Source of the DNA: Liolophura sinensis
Taxonomy: Eukaryota; Mollusca; Polyplacophora; Chitonida; Chitonidae
Length of the DNA stretch: 64,000 nucleotides
NCBI RefSeq assembly: GCF_032854445.1
Contig: NC_088295.1
Span: forward strand, 71,268,028 to 71,332,027
Reading direction: 5' to 3'
Position 1 is the first letter of the stretch, and every line of letters starts with the position of its first letter. Positions 47,374 to 60,410 of the stretch are shown here, one piece after another. The translations under genes and the position numbers were made by a program. Under the pieces are notes generated by a model. The model was not told the origin of the DNA. It worked only from the letters and a program-made list of their open reading frames with translations, and did not search any database.

Positions 47374-48063
47374 TGTGTACTCGATTAAGGAAAGGAATCC
47401 TTTACAATCCTTTATTTGTGGGAATTGGTTGAATTGGTTGAATTCCATGTAACATGGGGTTTCAAGAGTAGTCAAGAGGAACAAGAAAACTAAAATTATA
47501 AATGAGACAAGTTTTTTATTTGATTGCTTTACAGTGCTTTATGTGAACAAATACATTAGCATTTAGTGATCCTCAGTTGTGTTGAAACAACATGAGGACC
47601 AGATTAGGCGAAATAAGGAGAATCTTATATATAGGCGATGGACAGATGGAACTTAAAGAGGACAATTTCGGTAGAATTTGGAGAATGTGTGTATACGGTG
47701 GGGGATATAACAAGTTGGTCATGACCATTTCTTCTGTAATAGTAGTAGAGAACAGAGTTTTTATAAGTACACAGGAAATCAATTGGTCTTCTTTCTGAGC
47801 GGAATCTATGCGTCGAAACAGACATTCGTATTTCAGCCGTCAACAAAAATAAACGTTTCAGGTCAGTAATCGCGAGACCAAAATTCCTCAAACCTTTAAA
47901 GAAGTAAGGAACTATATAAAATTCGAAAATTAGAACAGAATCGTGCAAACAGAAGCAGTCAACAGCTTTCAGCTGTGTTGAAAGGCGCAAGGAATGCGCT
48001 AGGGGAGTGTGGAATCAGTATCCAAATCTTGTACCATGTTAGTTTATACCCTGTCGACATCAA
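47374..48063. other. No gene recognised
   Basis: Overlapping short frames on both strands (for example 121 codons on the minus strand at 47625-47990) have AT-rich, non-protein-like composition, and I see no domain in them. Confidence 0.4.
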
Positions 48064-48142
48064 AATATATATCTCAGTTGCGCTGTGACTGCAACTTTTC
48101 ATATGTCCAACCTGGCGATCTAATTCAAAATGACGAATATAT
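48064..48142 (-). repeat. Dispersed copy of the 57-bp repeat
   Basis: Reverse complement of the unit at 29416-29529: on the minus strand it reads 'tatattcgtcattttgaatt', 'agatcgccaggttggacata' and 'gttgcagtcacagcg'. The shared core is 'ttgaattagatcgcca'. Opposite orientation at a distance of about 19 kb indicates a mobile or formerly mobile element. Confidence 0.6.
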
Positions 48143-48493
48143 ATAATATACATAATGTATACAAATTTTATTTTCCATATCAATTTTAGGAGATCAGGCC
48201 ACCCGGGCGGACAAACTTTGAACAACACTGTTCTAAATATGTCCATTGAAAAGTGGCATTAAAAGGTTGTTCACGCAGGCGTAGAATCAGTTCAGCTCGT
48301 AGGCATTCTATGTCTTTATCAGTAAAAATTCAATTGTTGGAATCCCTATCTCGCTGATTTCGGTAATGTTTTAAGTCAGTCAGCAGGTTTTGTCCAATAC
48401 CTGGCGTGACGCGGTGTTGTTCTCTAGGCTATGGTCCGTTTTTCCTTTCACCCAAGAACGTGACTGCTGTTATATCAGAGAGTTATTTCTTGT

Positions 48494-48533
48494 TTCGGCG
48501 TAAAACAAGAAAGACGAAAATCAATAAATAAAT
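48494..48533 (+). mobile_element. Possible SINE tail
   Basis: 'cggcgtaaaacaaga' followed by 'caataaataaat' fits the SINE 3' end, but little else is preserved. Confidence 0.35.
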
Positions 48534-49601
48534 CCAATTAACTTGAAATCGCAACTAGCGTGCATGTCTTGTACATGTCCTGGTTTGTAACATCAACTGT
48601 GTGTTCCTGACATCCTTCGAAAACTGCCCACAGCTTTTCGTTTCTTCGGGGATTTGTGTTAAATGCTGTTTTCTAAACTGAGCCAAAAGATTATTAAATA
48701 AGGTTTTCTTTTTCACGACGGACTGGTATATTCAGGTATGTTTCGTAAGAAAAATAAAATTCAAAGGGAACAATTAAATTGAAGTGAATCTGCTCATAGT
48801 TACAGTTGCAGTTTAGCATTTTCTATTCTTTTTTAATGCTCAAAACTACATCTACCCATGTTATTTATGGAGACAACATCTATAAGCAACTTTCGGAGAG
48901 TTTGTAACTTTCCGAGAAAAAGTAATATAGGAGTGATGAAGCTAAATTGCTCAGTAGTGGTTAGGAAAGTGACAGCTATGCTAGGACGAAAGGTAATCGA
49001 CAAAGTCCCGGGCTTCTGTTGGTCCTGTTATTGCAAACAGATTGTGTAAGCTCAGGTATTATTAAGTTTGTCTCCCAGATTGCTTTACCTTTCCGTTATA
49101 ACAGCAGGTTATTAATTAAGACTGAATGGCCAGACGGGCTTCATGGAGACACATTACCCACATGTTATCAATGTAATCGCTGGAGTTTCTCCATCCCCAA
49201 CTGGATGATGTTAAAGGAAGCATCTGGTGCGACAAAATCAGTCGGGAGAGTGAGGTGATATATATCTGACCGGTCCAGTCCAGTCTATTGAATCTGTCTG
49301 TCTTGAGTGGACCTCTGGATCTAATCAGTTGCGTTGGTGGACGGTGATTTGGTAGACTACGTCCCGCGGTATTCGTTCACAGCTCCGCGTTTGTCTCGGG
49401 TCTCACTGGAAACCCGAGCCACCATAATTTAGCCATGTATACAGTATTCCTCAGCACAACCAGTCCACAGCAATCGTCTCACATTGCCCCTGCCAAAAAT
49501 TGAAATTGTCAGGCTTGGTCTTTCTTGGCTCAGCTTTTCAAGACAAGGCGAAGAACTCCTGGGTCCATTGCATACACGTACAGTATTTTGACTGGATTCT
49601 T
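48534..49601. other. No gene recognised
   Basis: Short frames only. The stretch just before 49602 ('gaactcctgggtcca') may be decayed SINE body. Confidence 0.4.
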
Positions 49602-49684
49602 CGAGATGGTCGCCGTCATATTGGTGAAATATTGTTGTGTACGGTGTAAAACACCAGTGAAACAAAATAAGTAAATAAATAAAT
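49602..49684 (+). mobile_element. SINE 3' fragment
   Basis: 'gatggtcgccgtcatattgg', 'tgaaatattgttgtgtacgg' and 'tgtaaaacaccagtgaaa' with an (AAAT)n tail. Frames reading through it on the minus strand (for example 49429-49665) are artefacts of the SINE. Confidence 0.75.
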
Positions 49685-50811
49685 CTTGAAGAGGGTGCTT
49701 AAATGAACTACAAATATACTGCATAACAACACTTTGACAGACGGTGTATCGTTAAAGATGCATCTTCAAAGAGCTACTGTTAAAACAAAGTACAGTTAAC
49801 GTAAATCTTGCAAAAAACAGTTGACAAAAAATGTGTGAAAATACAGAATATCTTAATGACACACTAGTACCAAAAAACAGAATTATGAACTGGTGAATGC
49901 GCATAGAGAGTATAAGCAGAGCAGCAACGACAGTGCAGCAATTGGCATGTGTGTTGGCATGTTTACTTCAGTACAATGAAGTTGGAGTCTGTTAGACGTC
50001 ACTTGTATAGAAATACTCAGAATGCTGAACACTTCATAGTGACCTCCTTAGTCCATCAGCAGAGTCCTGATTTATGTAGTAATAGACAGTAGAAGACTAC
50101 AGAATGGAAAGTAAAAAACAGGTGTGTGTTGAGAGTATGATAATTAACAAATTGTCACGCATATATGCAAGGCTCAAATCATCAAATTTATGGTAAAAAA
50201 GCTTCGCTCTTCCTCTCGTTTTCTGTTTTTGGTTTACTTTTGGAAAACTGTAAAGTTCAAATGTTAAAGTCCATTGTACAATATTAGGTTCTAATTTAAT
50301 CCAAGGTTGTGATATTTCAAGTCTCATTTTTACGTTTAAAAGTCCTTTTGAAAACTGCTTTTAGCAGACATAGACTTCTGATAAACCCAGGGTGTTATCT
50401 TCTAAATGACAGTGGAGTGTCCAGGAAGCAGGGGAAATGGTACTTGGCGGACTGTCTAGTGTTCCCAGTCAAATAACTACAATCAGCAGTAGTGTAAAGA
50501 TGGAGTCGCGAGGAAATTTTCCATTCTGAAAGTTTGTACGGACTGACCTTGGCCGGTTAGGTCATTGGGAGGAAGATGCTGATAGGTTCCAATTTAATCG
50601 ACTCTATTTTCAGGCAGAAGGTACGTCATCCAATCCAATTGCCTTCACTGTCCAGAGCTCGTGGCCGGCACACTCTATTCATATTGGAAAGGAACTGAAT
50701 CAAAACCTAACCAATGTAATTCTTCTCTTCACTTCGATTGAATATTGTGCTAGTTAATCATTAAAACAGAAATGTTGCAAATCTTAAAATCTGCTGGTTT
50801 TAATTTACCAA
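49685..50811. other. No gene recognised; two decayed short elements
   Basis: Contains traces of the short interspersed element at 49900-49955 ('gcagagcagcaacgacagtg') and about 50100-50165. Otherwise nothing is seen. Confidence 0.4.
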
Positions 50812-50979
50812 ACACATGAGCAGACTACATGTACTTCAAATCAGTCGTGCTAAACACATGAGCAGACTACATGTACTTCAAATCAGTCGTGATAAACACA
50901 TGAGCAGACTACATGTACTTCAAATCAATCGTCCTAAACACATGAGCAGACTAGATGTACTTCAAATCAATCGCGCCTG
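50812..50979. repeat. Minisatellite, 42-bp unit x 4
   Basis: Four units (50812-50853, 50854-50895, 50896-50937, 50938-50979) beginning 'acacatgagcagactacatg'. They differ by a few substitutions and have no indels. The period is a multiple of three, so a frame encodes four near-identical 14-residue repeats (MSRLHVLQISRAKH-like). Nothing else supports translation. Confidence 0.97.
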
Positions 50980-51310
50980 TTTCAGCATGAACATATGTCT
51001 ACTTTCTGAAGAATCTGTTCTGTATGGGAAATATTTGATGTTAAGCTACTGACTAACAATTGGTAAAGTGTTACTGACACTTCCATGAAATGTACTGTTT
51101 GCCTTTCCTGTCACTGCGTAGACAAATCTGCGATGACCAGGTGGATAACAGGCCGTCTCATATCTGTCTGCAACATTTGGCTTTCTGTAAGGGTACGACT
51201 ATCGGAGAGTAAAGATGAGAAACAACCGGCTGGTTTAACTCTCAGATCAGCATTAGGCCTTACACAAGACCAAAGAAACACGAAGACGATTGAAAAAGTT
51301 TTCAATACAA

Positions 51311-51317
<7 letters not shown>

Positions 51318-51385
<68 letters not shown>
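51318..51385. repeat. (TA)n microsatellite, about 68 bp
   Basis: Uninterrupted alternating T and A. It produces spurious Tyr-Ile frames. Confidence 0.98.
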
Positions 51386-51388
<3 letters not shown>

Positions 51389-52659
51389 TCTTACGGCGTC
51401 CAAATGCGGATGGAATATTCCGGCTTCCAAAGGCGAGAAGGCGAGTCAGCCCACATAAATATAGAATCCACAGTTAAGATGATTTCCTCAATCTACGGAT
51501 GACAATTCGGTTTATTCCCTACCTATCTGTGAATGTGTAACTTCTAAGGGTGGACTGGTTGACAGTAGTGTTCGTGATGCCGAGCTGTCGATGTATATCT
51601 CTGCGGAAATATTCACACAGTCACATTCAGGGTAATCCGGGATGAAATGTACGTAATCGCACAAAGAGACAATAAGCGATATAAGCTCCAAAATAAGGTC
51701 TCCAAAGATAGCAAGTGTCGAATATGGAGTACAAATGACGAATATTGAATGGCGTGAAAGCCGATATATCTAAACCCAACAAAATTCTTCACAGTGAATG
51801 ACAGTAAATGTGACTGCTTTCAAACGGACTTGAGTAAATAACTTCTCACAAGTGGACTACACACTGCCTTATTTGAGCATACCAACAATGACATCGCGAT
51901 ATCAGCCATAACATGGAAATGTGTCTGTTTTCTTGGAATTTGAATGATGGAAACATTCTTTAAAAGCGGGACTTTTTTGAGTGGCAAGTTAGAAATTAGG
52001 GAGCCATAGCCGGAGTTCAAGGATTGCTCGCTCTGGACCTTTTAAGTATTAAGTGGTTGTAAGAACCAGCATGGAAATTTAGTGTGAACATTGACAAAAG
52101 TGGGCACTCCATGCATTCCCTAACGCTCTCATGCTCTCTCCCGTTCGGAAAATGTCTGTGAACATTTATCCTTTACAAAGGACAAGAACGTGTGTACAGA
52201 TGTTGTTTTAAATATAACAGTGTTATATCTAGCAATGCATTTCTTGTCGATCTTGTTGAAGATTCCATCATTTTTACAGGTAAAATTTTTTCTTTTATAC
52301 ATTTTTGAGAATGTGGTTTTAAAAAACTTCATATCCGTTGTTCTTTCAAGCAGGAAGAATAATTATAGAAGTAAACAAGATGACACATGCTTTATACTCA
52401 GTCTGGGTAGAATTTAAGAATTATAGCTTACATAATGATACTCCAGTCAAGCAATTTCAGCTGCTACAAGGCTAACCTTCTTTCCTTGCCCTTTCTCTTG
52501 TGAAAACTATCTTTAACATACTGTTTGCTAATTGAGATTAGAATGTATGGCTTGCAATTTAACATTTTATCCAACCTGAAAAAACTTATAGAAAACTCTG
52601 TGTATGTGAAACTCAAACACTGTTGCAACCTTTGGGCTCTATTCTATTTATCCGATTGC
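51386..52659. other. No gene or repeat recognised
   Basis: Unique AT-rich DNA with short chance frames only. Confidence 0.4.
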
Positions 52660-52862
52660 AGAATCTTTCAGTTTATACGCTGGCGGCTAGTGCTATGGGG
52701 CCAGGTACACGGGGTGAACCACCGAACTTTGGCAAGTTACTGACGATCGTTGGCTATCGCTTATTGATTATAAGGCACAAATTCCATGACCAAATCTGGA
52801 ACTGAACACGCATCTCGTGCCACTGGAATACAGGCCTGCTAACCACTCGGCCACGACCCTCT
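52660..52862 (-). mobile_element. tRNA-headed SINE, divergent subtype (minus strand)
   Basis: On the minus strand the head reads 'gggtcgtggccgagtggtta' and 'gcaggcctgtattcc', with a box-B-like 'gcgtgttcagttcc'. At the other end, the plus strand reads 'tttatacgctggcggctagt', 'gctatggggccaggtacacg' and 'ggcaagttactgac', the reversed body. The head is followed on the plus strand by a CT-repeat (52856-52869). The body differs from the copies at 9404 and 25095 and resembles the 3486-3735 copy in its 'gtcgtccgtggtcgagtg'-type head, suggesting a second subfamily. Confidence 0.7.
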
Positions 52863-52869
52863 CTCTCTC

Positions 52870-55187
52870 TCATCATGGTTTCTAGATGGACTAACGGGCG
52901 GATCAGATTGACAAGCGTGTTTCTTTGGTACGATTGTTTTCTTTACTGGTTCATCCAATCGACTGACTGGTTTAAAATGCCATGTACGTTACATTATGCT
53001 TTGCAAAAAGCTTTCAATTCAAAGGCATAATAGTATATATAAACATGCAGAATAGGTCAGTATCGCGTTAACTGTTGGAAAATCACGCCATGCATCAAAC
53101 GACATCCTGGCAACATGGGGTCAGTGATTATTGGTTTCGATAAAACTACGGCACAAAGGTCGTTGATTCCTTGAATGTAATGCGGCTATATATAGTTCAG
53201 GCAATTGATCTTCTCAGAAAACGGGTTTTGAATACAAATATATATCTATGCTCATAACTAATCTTTCCAGTAAAAATGTAACTTACACCTACTCTGTTCG
53301 GAGACTGAGGATTACATCTTGCGTGTTTGTCTGATCAGTCTATGGACTGTGTGAAACGTGAATTCATTGACATTTATAAGAAATGGGATAACATTAATCT
53401 GTCCCTTTGGCTATCGTCTCTTTTTCTTATCTCAGGATAGAGGTATAATATTTGTTTTTGTCGGATACGTTAGACATATAGCCGTTGGTGTGTGCTTGTC
53501 TGAGCGTGTTCCACAGCAGTTTCTGTCTCAGTGAAGGAGAGGTCATTCATCAATGTAATCCGTCTAGCCTTACACACAGGGAATTTAACTGGTCACTGTG
53601 ATTACCATCATTATAGAAATTGCTCAGTGGATTGTAACCCATAATGGTCAAGCATTTTTCTGACTCGACTCGCCAGTAATGGCGTCATTTGTTTTGAAAA
53701 ATTAAACAAGGTTTTAAGTAGCGTAATTTTTCTTTATTCTCTCCGTTGCAGAAGACACAGCTACTTATGCACAGACGCTGTCTGCTACAAATTTAGGTTG
53801 AACTTGTTTTTGGCGTCTCATAACATTAAGTGACTCACGTTCGGGCCTGTAAAACCAACCAAGCGCGTATTGTCCTGAGGTCTGACCTTTTAAGTGCCGT
53901 GATAAATTGGCACTGGACACTTGTGAATCACAGTGTTTACGACCCATTAACAAAATAATGTGGATCTTGTCTCGAAACCAAAACCCAACTTGAGATGTGC
54001 TTTAGAAGTGAACATCTGAATCTGAAATATATTCCCGGTGATATAGACACCAAAAAAAAAAACACAGATGTTTAGAAGATAAATATTTTAACACAACATA
54101 TGGTCAACAACAGCAGTTTTACAAAAGCCAAGGAAAAGGTAAAATGTGCCAGCCAGTTAAATCTCTACCATGCCTACCTGTAAAGTATATACCAATGAAC
54201 ATGACGATGATCCCAGGCTAGGGAAGAATGTTCCAGAAGAGACCTATTTGCAAAAATAGAAAATGATCAGAAATATCTGTGAAAATCCGAAGCAAATATA
54301 AACAAGGTGGGATAGGTCAACGTACATTTTAACGTATCCAAATTTCTGGTACACCCGACCCCAAGCTGAATACGGTAAACCCTATACAAAAATATAGTCA
54401 GTTAAATGACGAACTTCTCGCTTAATTTATGTCCAGAATATTCTACACTGTCGCTAAACAAGGCAAACCGCATGTTCACGCGTAGAGATTACGAAGACAT
54501 AACTGATACAGCTAAAATTATCATGACACCTGCAGTGAAAAGAATATATTCATTTATACCAGGACATCAAGGAAGTAAACAAGGTTGTTTTGATTCATTG
54601 TAAGTTACATTTGATTTCCTGCGTCACCTCTTATTCCCTTTCATGCCTTTCGCATGAAACGTTTCTATCGGCTATTGTGGGCGGTATGCTAGAAAATGTC
54701 CTGCGTCACTTTAAGTTGTGAATTTTTTCTAAACCACCTAATTTATTCTTACCAAGTTTACTGTTGTATTTTCATTGCAAATAATGCTAACTGTGTGCTA
54801 CGCACACTTTTCTTTGATGATGGACCCCAGTAATAGGTAGTAAAACAGGTGACAATTCACGTTTACATATAATGTAGTCAATAAGTTGGGATAAACAGTA
54901 ATGCTGCCAATGCCTTTAGAGCCTCAAGCAATAATCATTATATTCGTATTCTAATTTCTCTGACCAGATATTTGCCGTGAGCTAAATTAATGTTGCAAAG
55001 GATTTCTGTCATTGCCATTTAAAGGCTATCTGCATACCAACTATATTGTCTTTAAAACTGCTATCTCTTGAAAACTGTTCACAAGTATAAAATAAAAAAA
55101 TCTACGTGACCCCAATATTAAAAGAAACTTTTTATTATGAGCCTTTATGGAGTAGAATATTGGATCTCCCACTTCATCACTACATCG
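52870..55187. other. No gene recognised
   Basis: Short frames at 53765-53953 (minus) and 54406-54603 (plus, 65 codons) look somewhat protein-like in composition, but no family, splice context or paralogue supports them. Confidence 0.35.
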
Positions 55188-56040
55188 TTATTTGTTACGG
55201 CAAGGCCAGACTCCAATTATTTTGGGCAATCGGCGATGTGTTATTGGATTTATAGTCAAATCCATATCTAGGCTATTGCCCATGAAGCCATTATCTGATG
55301 TTTGTGTGAAGAAAACCTCGATGGGATGCGCTCCGATCAGGGATTTGTCCACACGGTTTCCGGTATGTATTAACGACTGAGCCATGAGGAAGGACCGAGC
55401 TGATATAATAGCGCTTGGACGTGCCGTTAGAAATCAGTACACACGCTTCGCTGGAACAAACTCTTGCTGCCTGACGACATAAAAGACACGTTTTAATAGC
55501 CCGGCTACTCTATTTGATATCCTAGTTCCGTAAACCGCGACCAGCTCGTCGGACTTCACCCTGCTTCTTTACATCAACCCTAAAATTTGCTGCTCATAAA
55601 CAAAAAGCCAACCTTAAACAGCTTCGCTAAATGTATTCCCACATTTTCAAAGACTTTATATATTTTCGCGAATCAATACAATTGGTGGAGAGGTCATGTG
55701 AAGGGGCATGGATATAGCCGGGAGCCCGTTGTTAGGGTCGAATTCTGATGGATTACAAAGATATGACCGGGGCGAAATTACATCTTTCTGGGACCAGGGC
55801 TTGTCATAAAGAAAATTGTTTGCCGTAAACTGTCTGCCAGAGATCAAACGGGGTTGACATCGTTTGCAAAAATCACCTCTCTACCCAGATTGATTGCATT
55901 TCCCGTCGGGAAATGTGCGCGAATAATTTGTCAAATATTCCGGCTATGTAAGCTGCTTCTTCCGGCGCGGAATCTCTTGGGATTCCAAACTGGTCTTGTA
56001 TTTATACGCTCCGGTAATTTTTTTGTTCAGGCCTGATTGT
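55188..56040. other. Unique, more GC-rich segment; candidate conserved non-coding DNA
   Basis: Locally higher G+C and high complexity without simple repeats. Frames of about 60 codons are open on both strands at 55188-55385, which more often reflects composition than coding. Short palindromes are frequent: 'ttcccgtcgggaa', and 'ttccggcgcggaa', which is nearly symmetric. I cannot assign a function. It stands out only by contrast with its flanks. Confidence 0.3.
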
Positions 56041-59000
56041 GCATTAGTTAGATTCTTGTGGAGCCGCCATCCAATACTGTTCGTTCCCAAGTCAAGGAGC
56101 TAATAGTATGCTTCTTGTCGCTCAGTAACAAACATACGACCTGGATGTAACACTTACATTATTAAAGGATGACGGATGCGTCTGGAAGAGTTGATAGAAC
56201 GACTGTTGTGCGGACAGAAAAGAATATCTTCATATCCCTATAACATAGGAATCGTTCAAATGTCCTACTACTGTCATTAAATTGCCGAGGTCGGAGTGTT
56301 TTTGGTACAAAAAGAAGCAATCAGTAAATGACAGCAATCATTTACAACAGACAGCTGAAACAGTCTTGGATTAACTATGACAACATTTTAACATTAGACA
56401 CCGACCATTTCCGACAAGAACGTAAGACACCCAAAGATAGTTAGATAGTTAAACCGTCCATACATTAAATATCCAATTTTAATAAAATTTATCTATGCGT
56501 CCAACATTCGTATACCTCTCTTAAAGCAGGAATGGGCGTGGGACCCATTTCCAAAACATCATGAAATAAATAATTATGTCAGAAATAATAAAGCAACATG
56601 TAAGAGAGAAGCAGTCATCCGTTTTCCATGATACAAGTAAGGCAATCGATGTTCTAGGCATGGCATATAAATCTCATTTTAAAGTTGCAGTTCGTTATTT
56701 ATTTCCAGGTCGAATATAAATAAAATAATAGAAATAAAGGACCATAATCGAACTTTTATTGTAACTGTTCGTAAAGCACCACTCCCTAGATCCACTTTAG
56801 CCAGTTTTGGGTTGCACTCTCATACTATTCATGACATCAGATATAGTCGTGGTTAGCGGAAAATGTAAATAACGGTCTAGATGTCACTTCCCCTTCTTAC
56901 AAGACCTGTTTGGTTGCCGAAATTATAGCGCTCTTCTATACCATATGAAATAAAATATTACACTGCTCAGTAAGTTTTTGCCATGAGGTCATTGGCCCAA
57001 GATGCTAAGAGTATACCAGATGTTATGTATTGTCCAATTATTATTCAGTTACATGTATGTTGGTAGCTTACGTAAAATGTTCTCCAGATCATCTATGTCA
57101 ACGATCTACTTTTCCTTATCTCGTGGTAAGGATACAAAGAATGAGGCTGTATGAACCAGGTAATTAGTTACGTGTGACCATTTTTTAATTATCACTCTGT
57201 CGTCGCTGCTCTGGTTTAACTCTACAAGCTGAAATAATACAATAATTATCTTCCTGGGCTCAAAAAAAGTAGAAGAAAGAATCTTACAGTGAAATCCTGG
57301 CATTGCCAGTAGACTACAAGTTATAAGTCAAGAGTCGAAGCTGTTTAATTTATATCTATAAAAATCTGATTAATTACCTAAGCTGATACAATTTTTATGC
57401 TCAGGTGCATCATGGTAGAAGAATGATTTACCATCTTCAGGGAATATAATCCATATGATGTCGTCATCACAGACTGATATATGTGAAGGTTTTGTTTTCT
57501 GTCTGCTTTCTCGAAAGCTTACAAGGAAAAGATGGCGCTGAGTACTGTAACCTCCCACATGCATTATTGCATACGGATCGACAGTGTCATATGGTCATTG
57601 GGGACAAGCTATGATATCATTTCATATAATTCTTAACACTGGAAACAGAAACAAGAAATAACATTTTTACACTGAAAATAAACAACAAAAACCTGGCTAT
57701 TTCTGGGGACATTTTCTGAGAATTACATAACAGCTGCTCGATCGAATTGGCTGGAAACTGCCTCGCCTGCTCTGAATAACTGCGTTAATTCATCAACTAA
57801 TTGATAGCTCACATTCCAGGATCAGTTGTCCGGCATGCCACCGAAATACGCACACTGTTGTTCTGAACCAGGATTGAATTAAGACATTCTCTCCCGATAT
57901 TGGTCCACGAGGTAAACAGGGAGGGCACCAAAAATAAACCTTGTTGATGTTAAATTATTCTCTAGGCGGAGAAAAAGCCAATATCTGACAACCTATTACT
58001 TCCGGGAAAGGCCACGAAACGTATCGGATGTAGCACTAGATGAATCACGTGCAGGAAAAATTTGGTTTTGCCGATTTAGATAAGAATAAACCATCAAAAA
58101 CGAAGAGAAGTAGGCCTATCTGATCTAATTAACGCTTTCTATAAACAGGAAAACCAGGAATGAAATGGTTTCACCATGTCTTATTTCTGTCGTTGCTTGA
58201 GGTAATATAAATATCGATAGCATGGAGAGTAAAACTAGAGCAGCGACAACAATGGTTGGCAAACACCTCCTACCAGGGCGTTTGATGAGCACAAAAGATG
58301 TTTACTTCGTTGAATACTGAAAATGACCGTCCCAAAAATCAGAAAGCCTATATTAAAGAATGATTCAAAGTGAAACAGATTGTTTTTTAAAAAAGCAGAA
58401 GTTTAAAGATTCTAAAGCGGACATTTGTGTGAAAAATCCATATGTGCTAATCAAATCCAATTGTCCGTAGTTTTATAAATAGCCTAAACTATAGCACTTC
58501 ATTAAATATTGGACTCTTATATGTACTATTTTAATTCTAAAATTTGAAAAAGTCATAGGAAATGTTGACTATAATCACATTAGTTACGGCCACCTGCCCT
58601 ACTTAACCCACGCTTGAATACCCACCACATAAACATGCTGTGGAAAAGATGTATTGGAAGCACTCACTCAACGTTTATTGTATAGGTGGATATATTTGAC
58701 GACTTTCCATAGTTTTCTGTCAGCTATATTTCATTTATGCAAGGTCGAATGTCTTTTTAATTAGAAATGAAAGATAGTTGCCATTTTTGTACGTCACTGG
58801 TGTAAGAGCAACAGCTTTGTCGACTGATCAAATGGCCGCACTTCACAAACTTATGTGTAGCTATGTTACTGATGGTACTTAGATAGAACAAAAGACGTAC
58901 AGCATAGATAGTAAAACTATGCTCTCTATGGTGTAAGTCTGTAATTATGTTGTATTCCAGCATAAACCAGTTAGTGGGCATGTACTAATGGAAACTACTG

Positions 59001-59674
59001 CCATTTGTCAGATACCTGACACACCACTTGTATGACGTGAAGCGATGTAGTTGATCCATCGAGAGACGGGTTCTGATATTCAGCGTGAATAGTGAACAGC
59101 TCAAGAGCTTCCAGCATTTGCCATTAGTTACCCTGGCCAGCATTGCTGCATTTGAATCCATGAATTGAACATTCGTGTATTACCTTACAGGAGTACACTT
59201 TATGCCTTGCATTTTGGGTCACCTACCATCCTCACTGATTTAAGATTACCCCTGAGCATAGAAGACAATACCGAGAACTCACATGAACACAAACACGATA
59301 TGATTCCCCATCTCGATCAATAACTCGGATAGGTGGTAGAAAGATGGGGTTAAGTTATAATAGAGGACTGAAGGAAAATAGATTGGTTTAAGCCTAGAGT
59401 GATTTGAATGTCTGCCTATGAAACAGAGTCTAGACTTTGTACAAAGATCATCTACTGGCACTTTGCTTCCTGCAAAATGGCGGCTCAACTAATATGAGGG
59501 AAATGGCCTAGACTAGGGAAAGATTAATCCCCTCAGTACCAAAACTTTTATTTCCCACTCTCTTCCAATACTGAAAACGCCAACATTTAAACACAGTAAG
59601 CCAACTCTAACACTGACAGGACTAGAACTTAGATCAAATGACTCTCTTTACTCAAAACAAAGAGCAAAACAGCG
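56041..59674. other. No gene recognised; decayed short-element copies
   Basis: Contains a minus-strand copy of the short interspersed element (57150-57225; reversed, 'accagagcagcgacgacaga') and a plus-strand copy (58222-58265; 'gagagtaaaactagagcagc'). A further head-only trace lies at 58903-58925. Otherwise unique AT-rich DNA. Confidence 0.45.
57150..57225 (-). repeat. Short interspersed element, minus-strand copy
   Basis: Reading the minus strand: 'aaaccagagcagcgacgaca', 'gagtgataatt' and 'atggtcacacgtaact', the same order of motifs as 36518-36590. Inverted orientation outside both arrays shows that the element disperses independently of array duplication. Confidence 0.6.
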
Positions 59675-59745
59675 AAAAAAATCACAAGAAAACAAAAAAA
59701 AATAAATAGAATAAAATAAAACATAGAAAAAATAAAAACTAGATA
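59675..59745 (+). repeat. A-rich low-complexity tract
   Basis: Mostly A with scattered G, C and T ('aaataaatagaataaaataa'). Confidence 0.85.
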
Positions 59746-60009
59746 TGCAAAGCAGTTTCGGCGGGGGTCCACGTCGTTTGTTGTTGTAGTTATTATTCTA
59801 CGCCATTAAATAGAAGACAGCAGAGCTTTATGTGCAGCAGAAAGCATTAAGTCAAATACCATAAACCTGGCCTATTCGCCATCTAATTCAATGTTAAAGC
59901 AATATGATTAACATCTATTTCTGAAAAACAAACTGTGTTGTTATTTAAACGCTTCTAGTGAGAAACCTTTCATCGGAGCTCAAATGCTTTGGTATAGTAC
60001 TGAAAGAGC

Positions 60010-60410
60010 ATGTCTTGGGCAACAATGTGGTGCAACTTTGACATTTTTGGCTCCCAATATTCTCGAGTTACAGCTCATTAAAATTATGTAAGTAAATTTT
60101 ATTTAATTTTTCTATATCTCAAAATGTTTCAAAGATAGGCAAAAAATGAAAGCAGATTCGGAATCAGCGGCTCAAAATACTCCAGTATACGTTTTAAAAA
60201 ATTGAAATTTCAAATCTAGTTGCGAAATTTCCAAAGTTTTTACTAGAAATCAACGATTTTTTTCAACTTATTGTAACTACCATCGGTCTATCTGCCTATC
60301 AAATTTCGGAATAATCCGTTCACTAGTTCTTTAGAAGAATATGTTTAAATGATTTCATATAAAATCGGTGGAATAATAATAATCCCGAAAAAATAAAACA
60401 AATAAAAACA
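60010..60410. other. AT-rich block, possible dispersed repeat
   Basis: A long stretch including 'aatattctcgagttacagct', 'tttctatatctcaaaatg', 'tttcaaatctagttgcgaaa' and a trailing 'ggaataataataatcccg'. Such a trailing AATAAT run after a block is reminiscent of dispersed repeats, but there is only one copy in this window. Confidence 0.3.

Noticed and set aside
51290-51502. Frame with a long Tyr-Ile repeat
   Set aside because: Produced by the (TA)n microsatellite.
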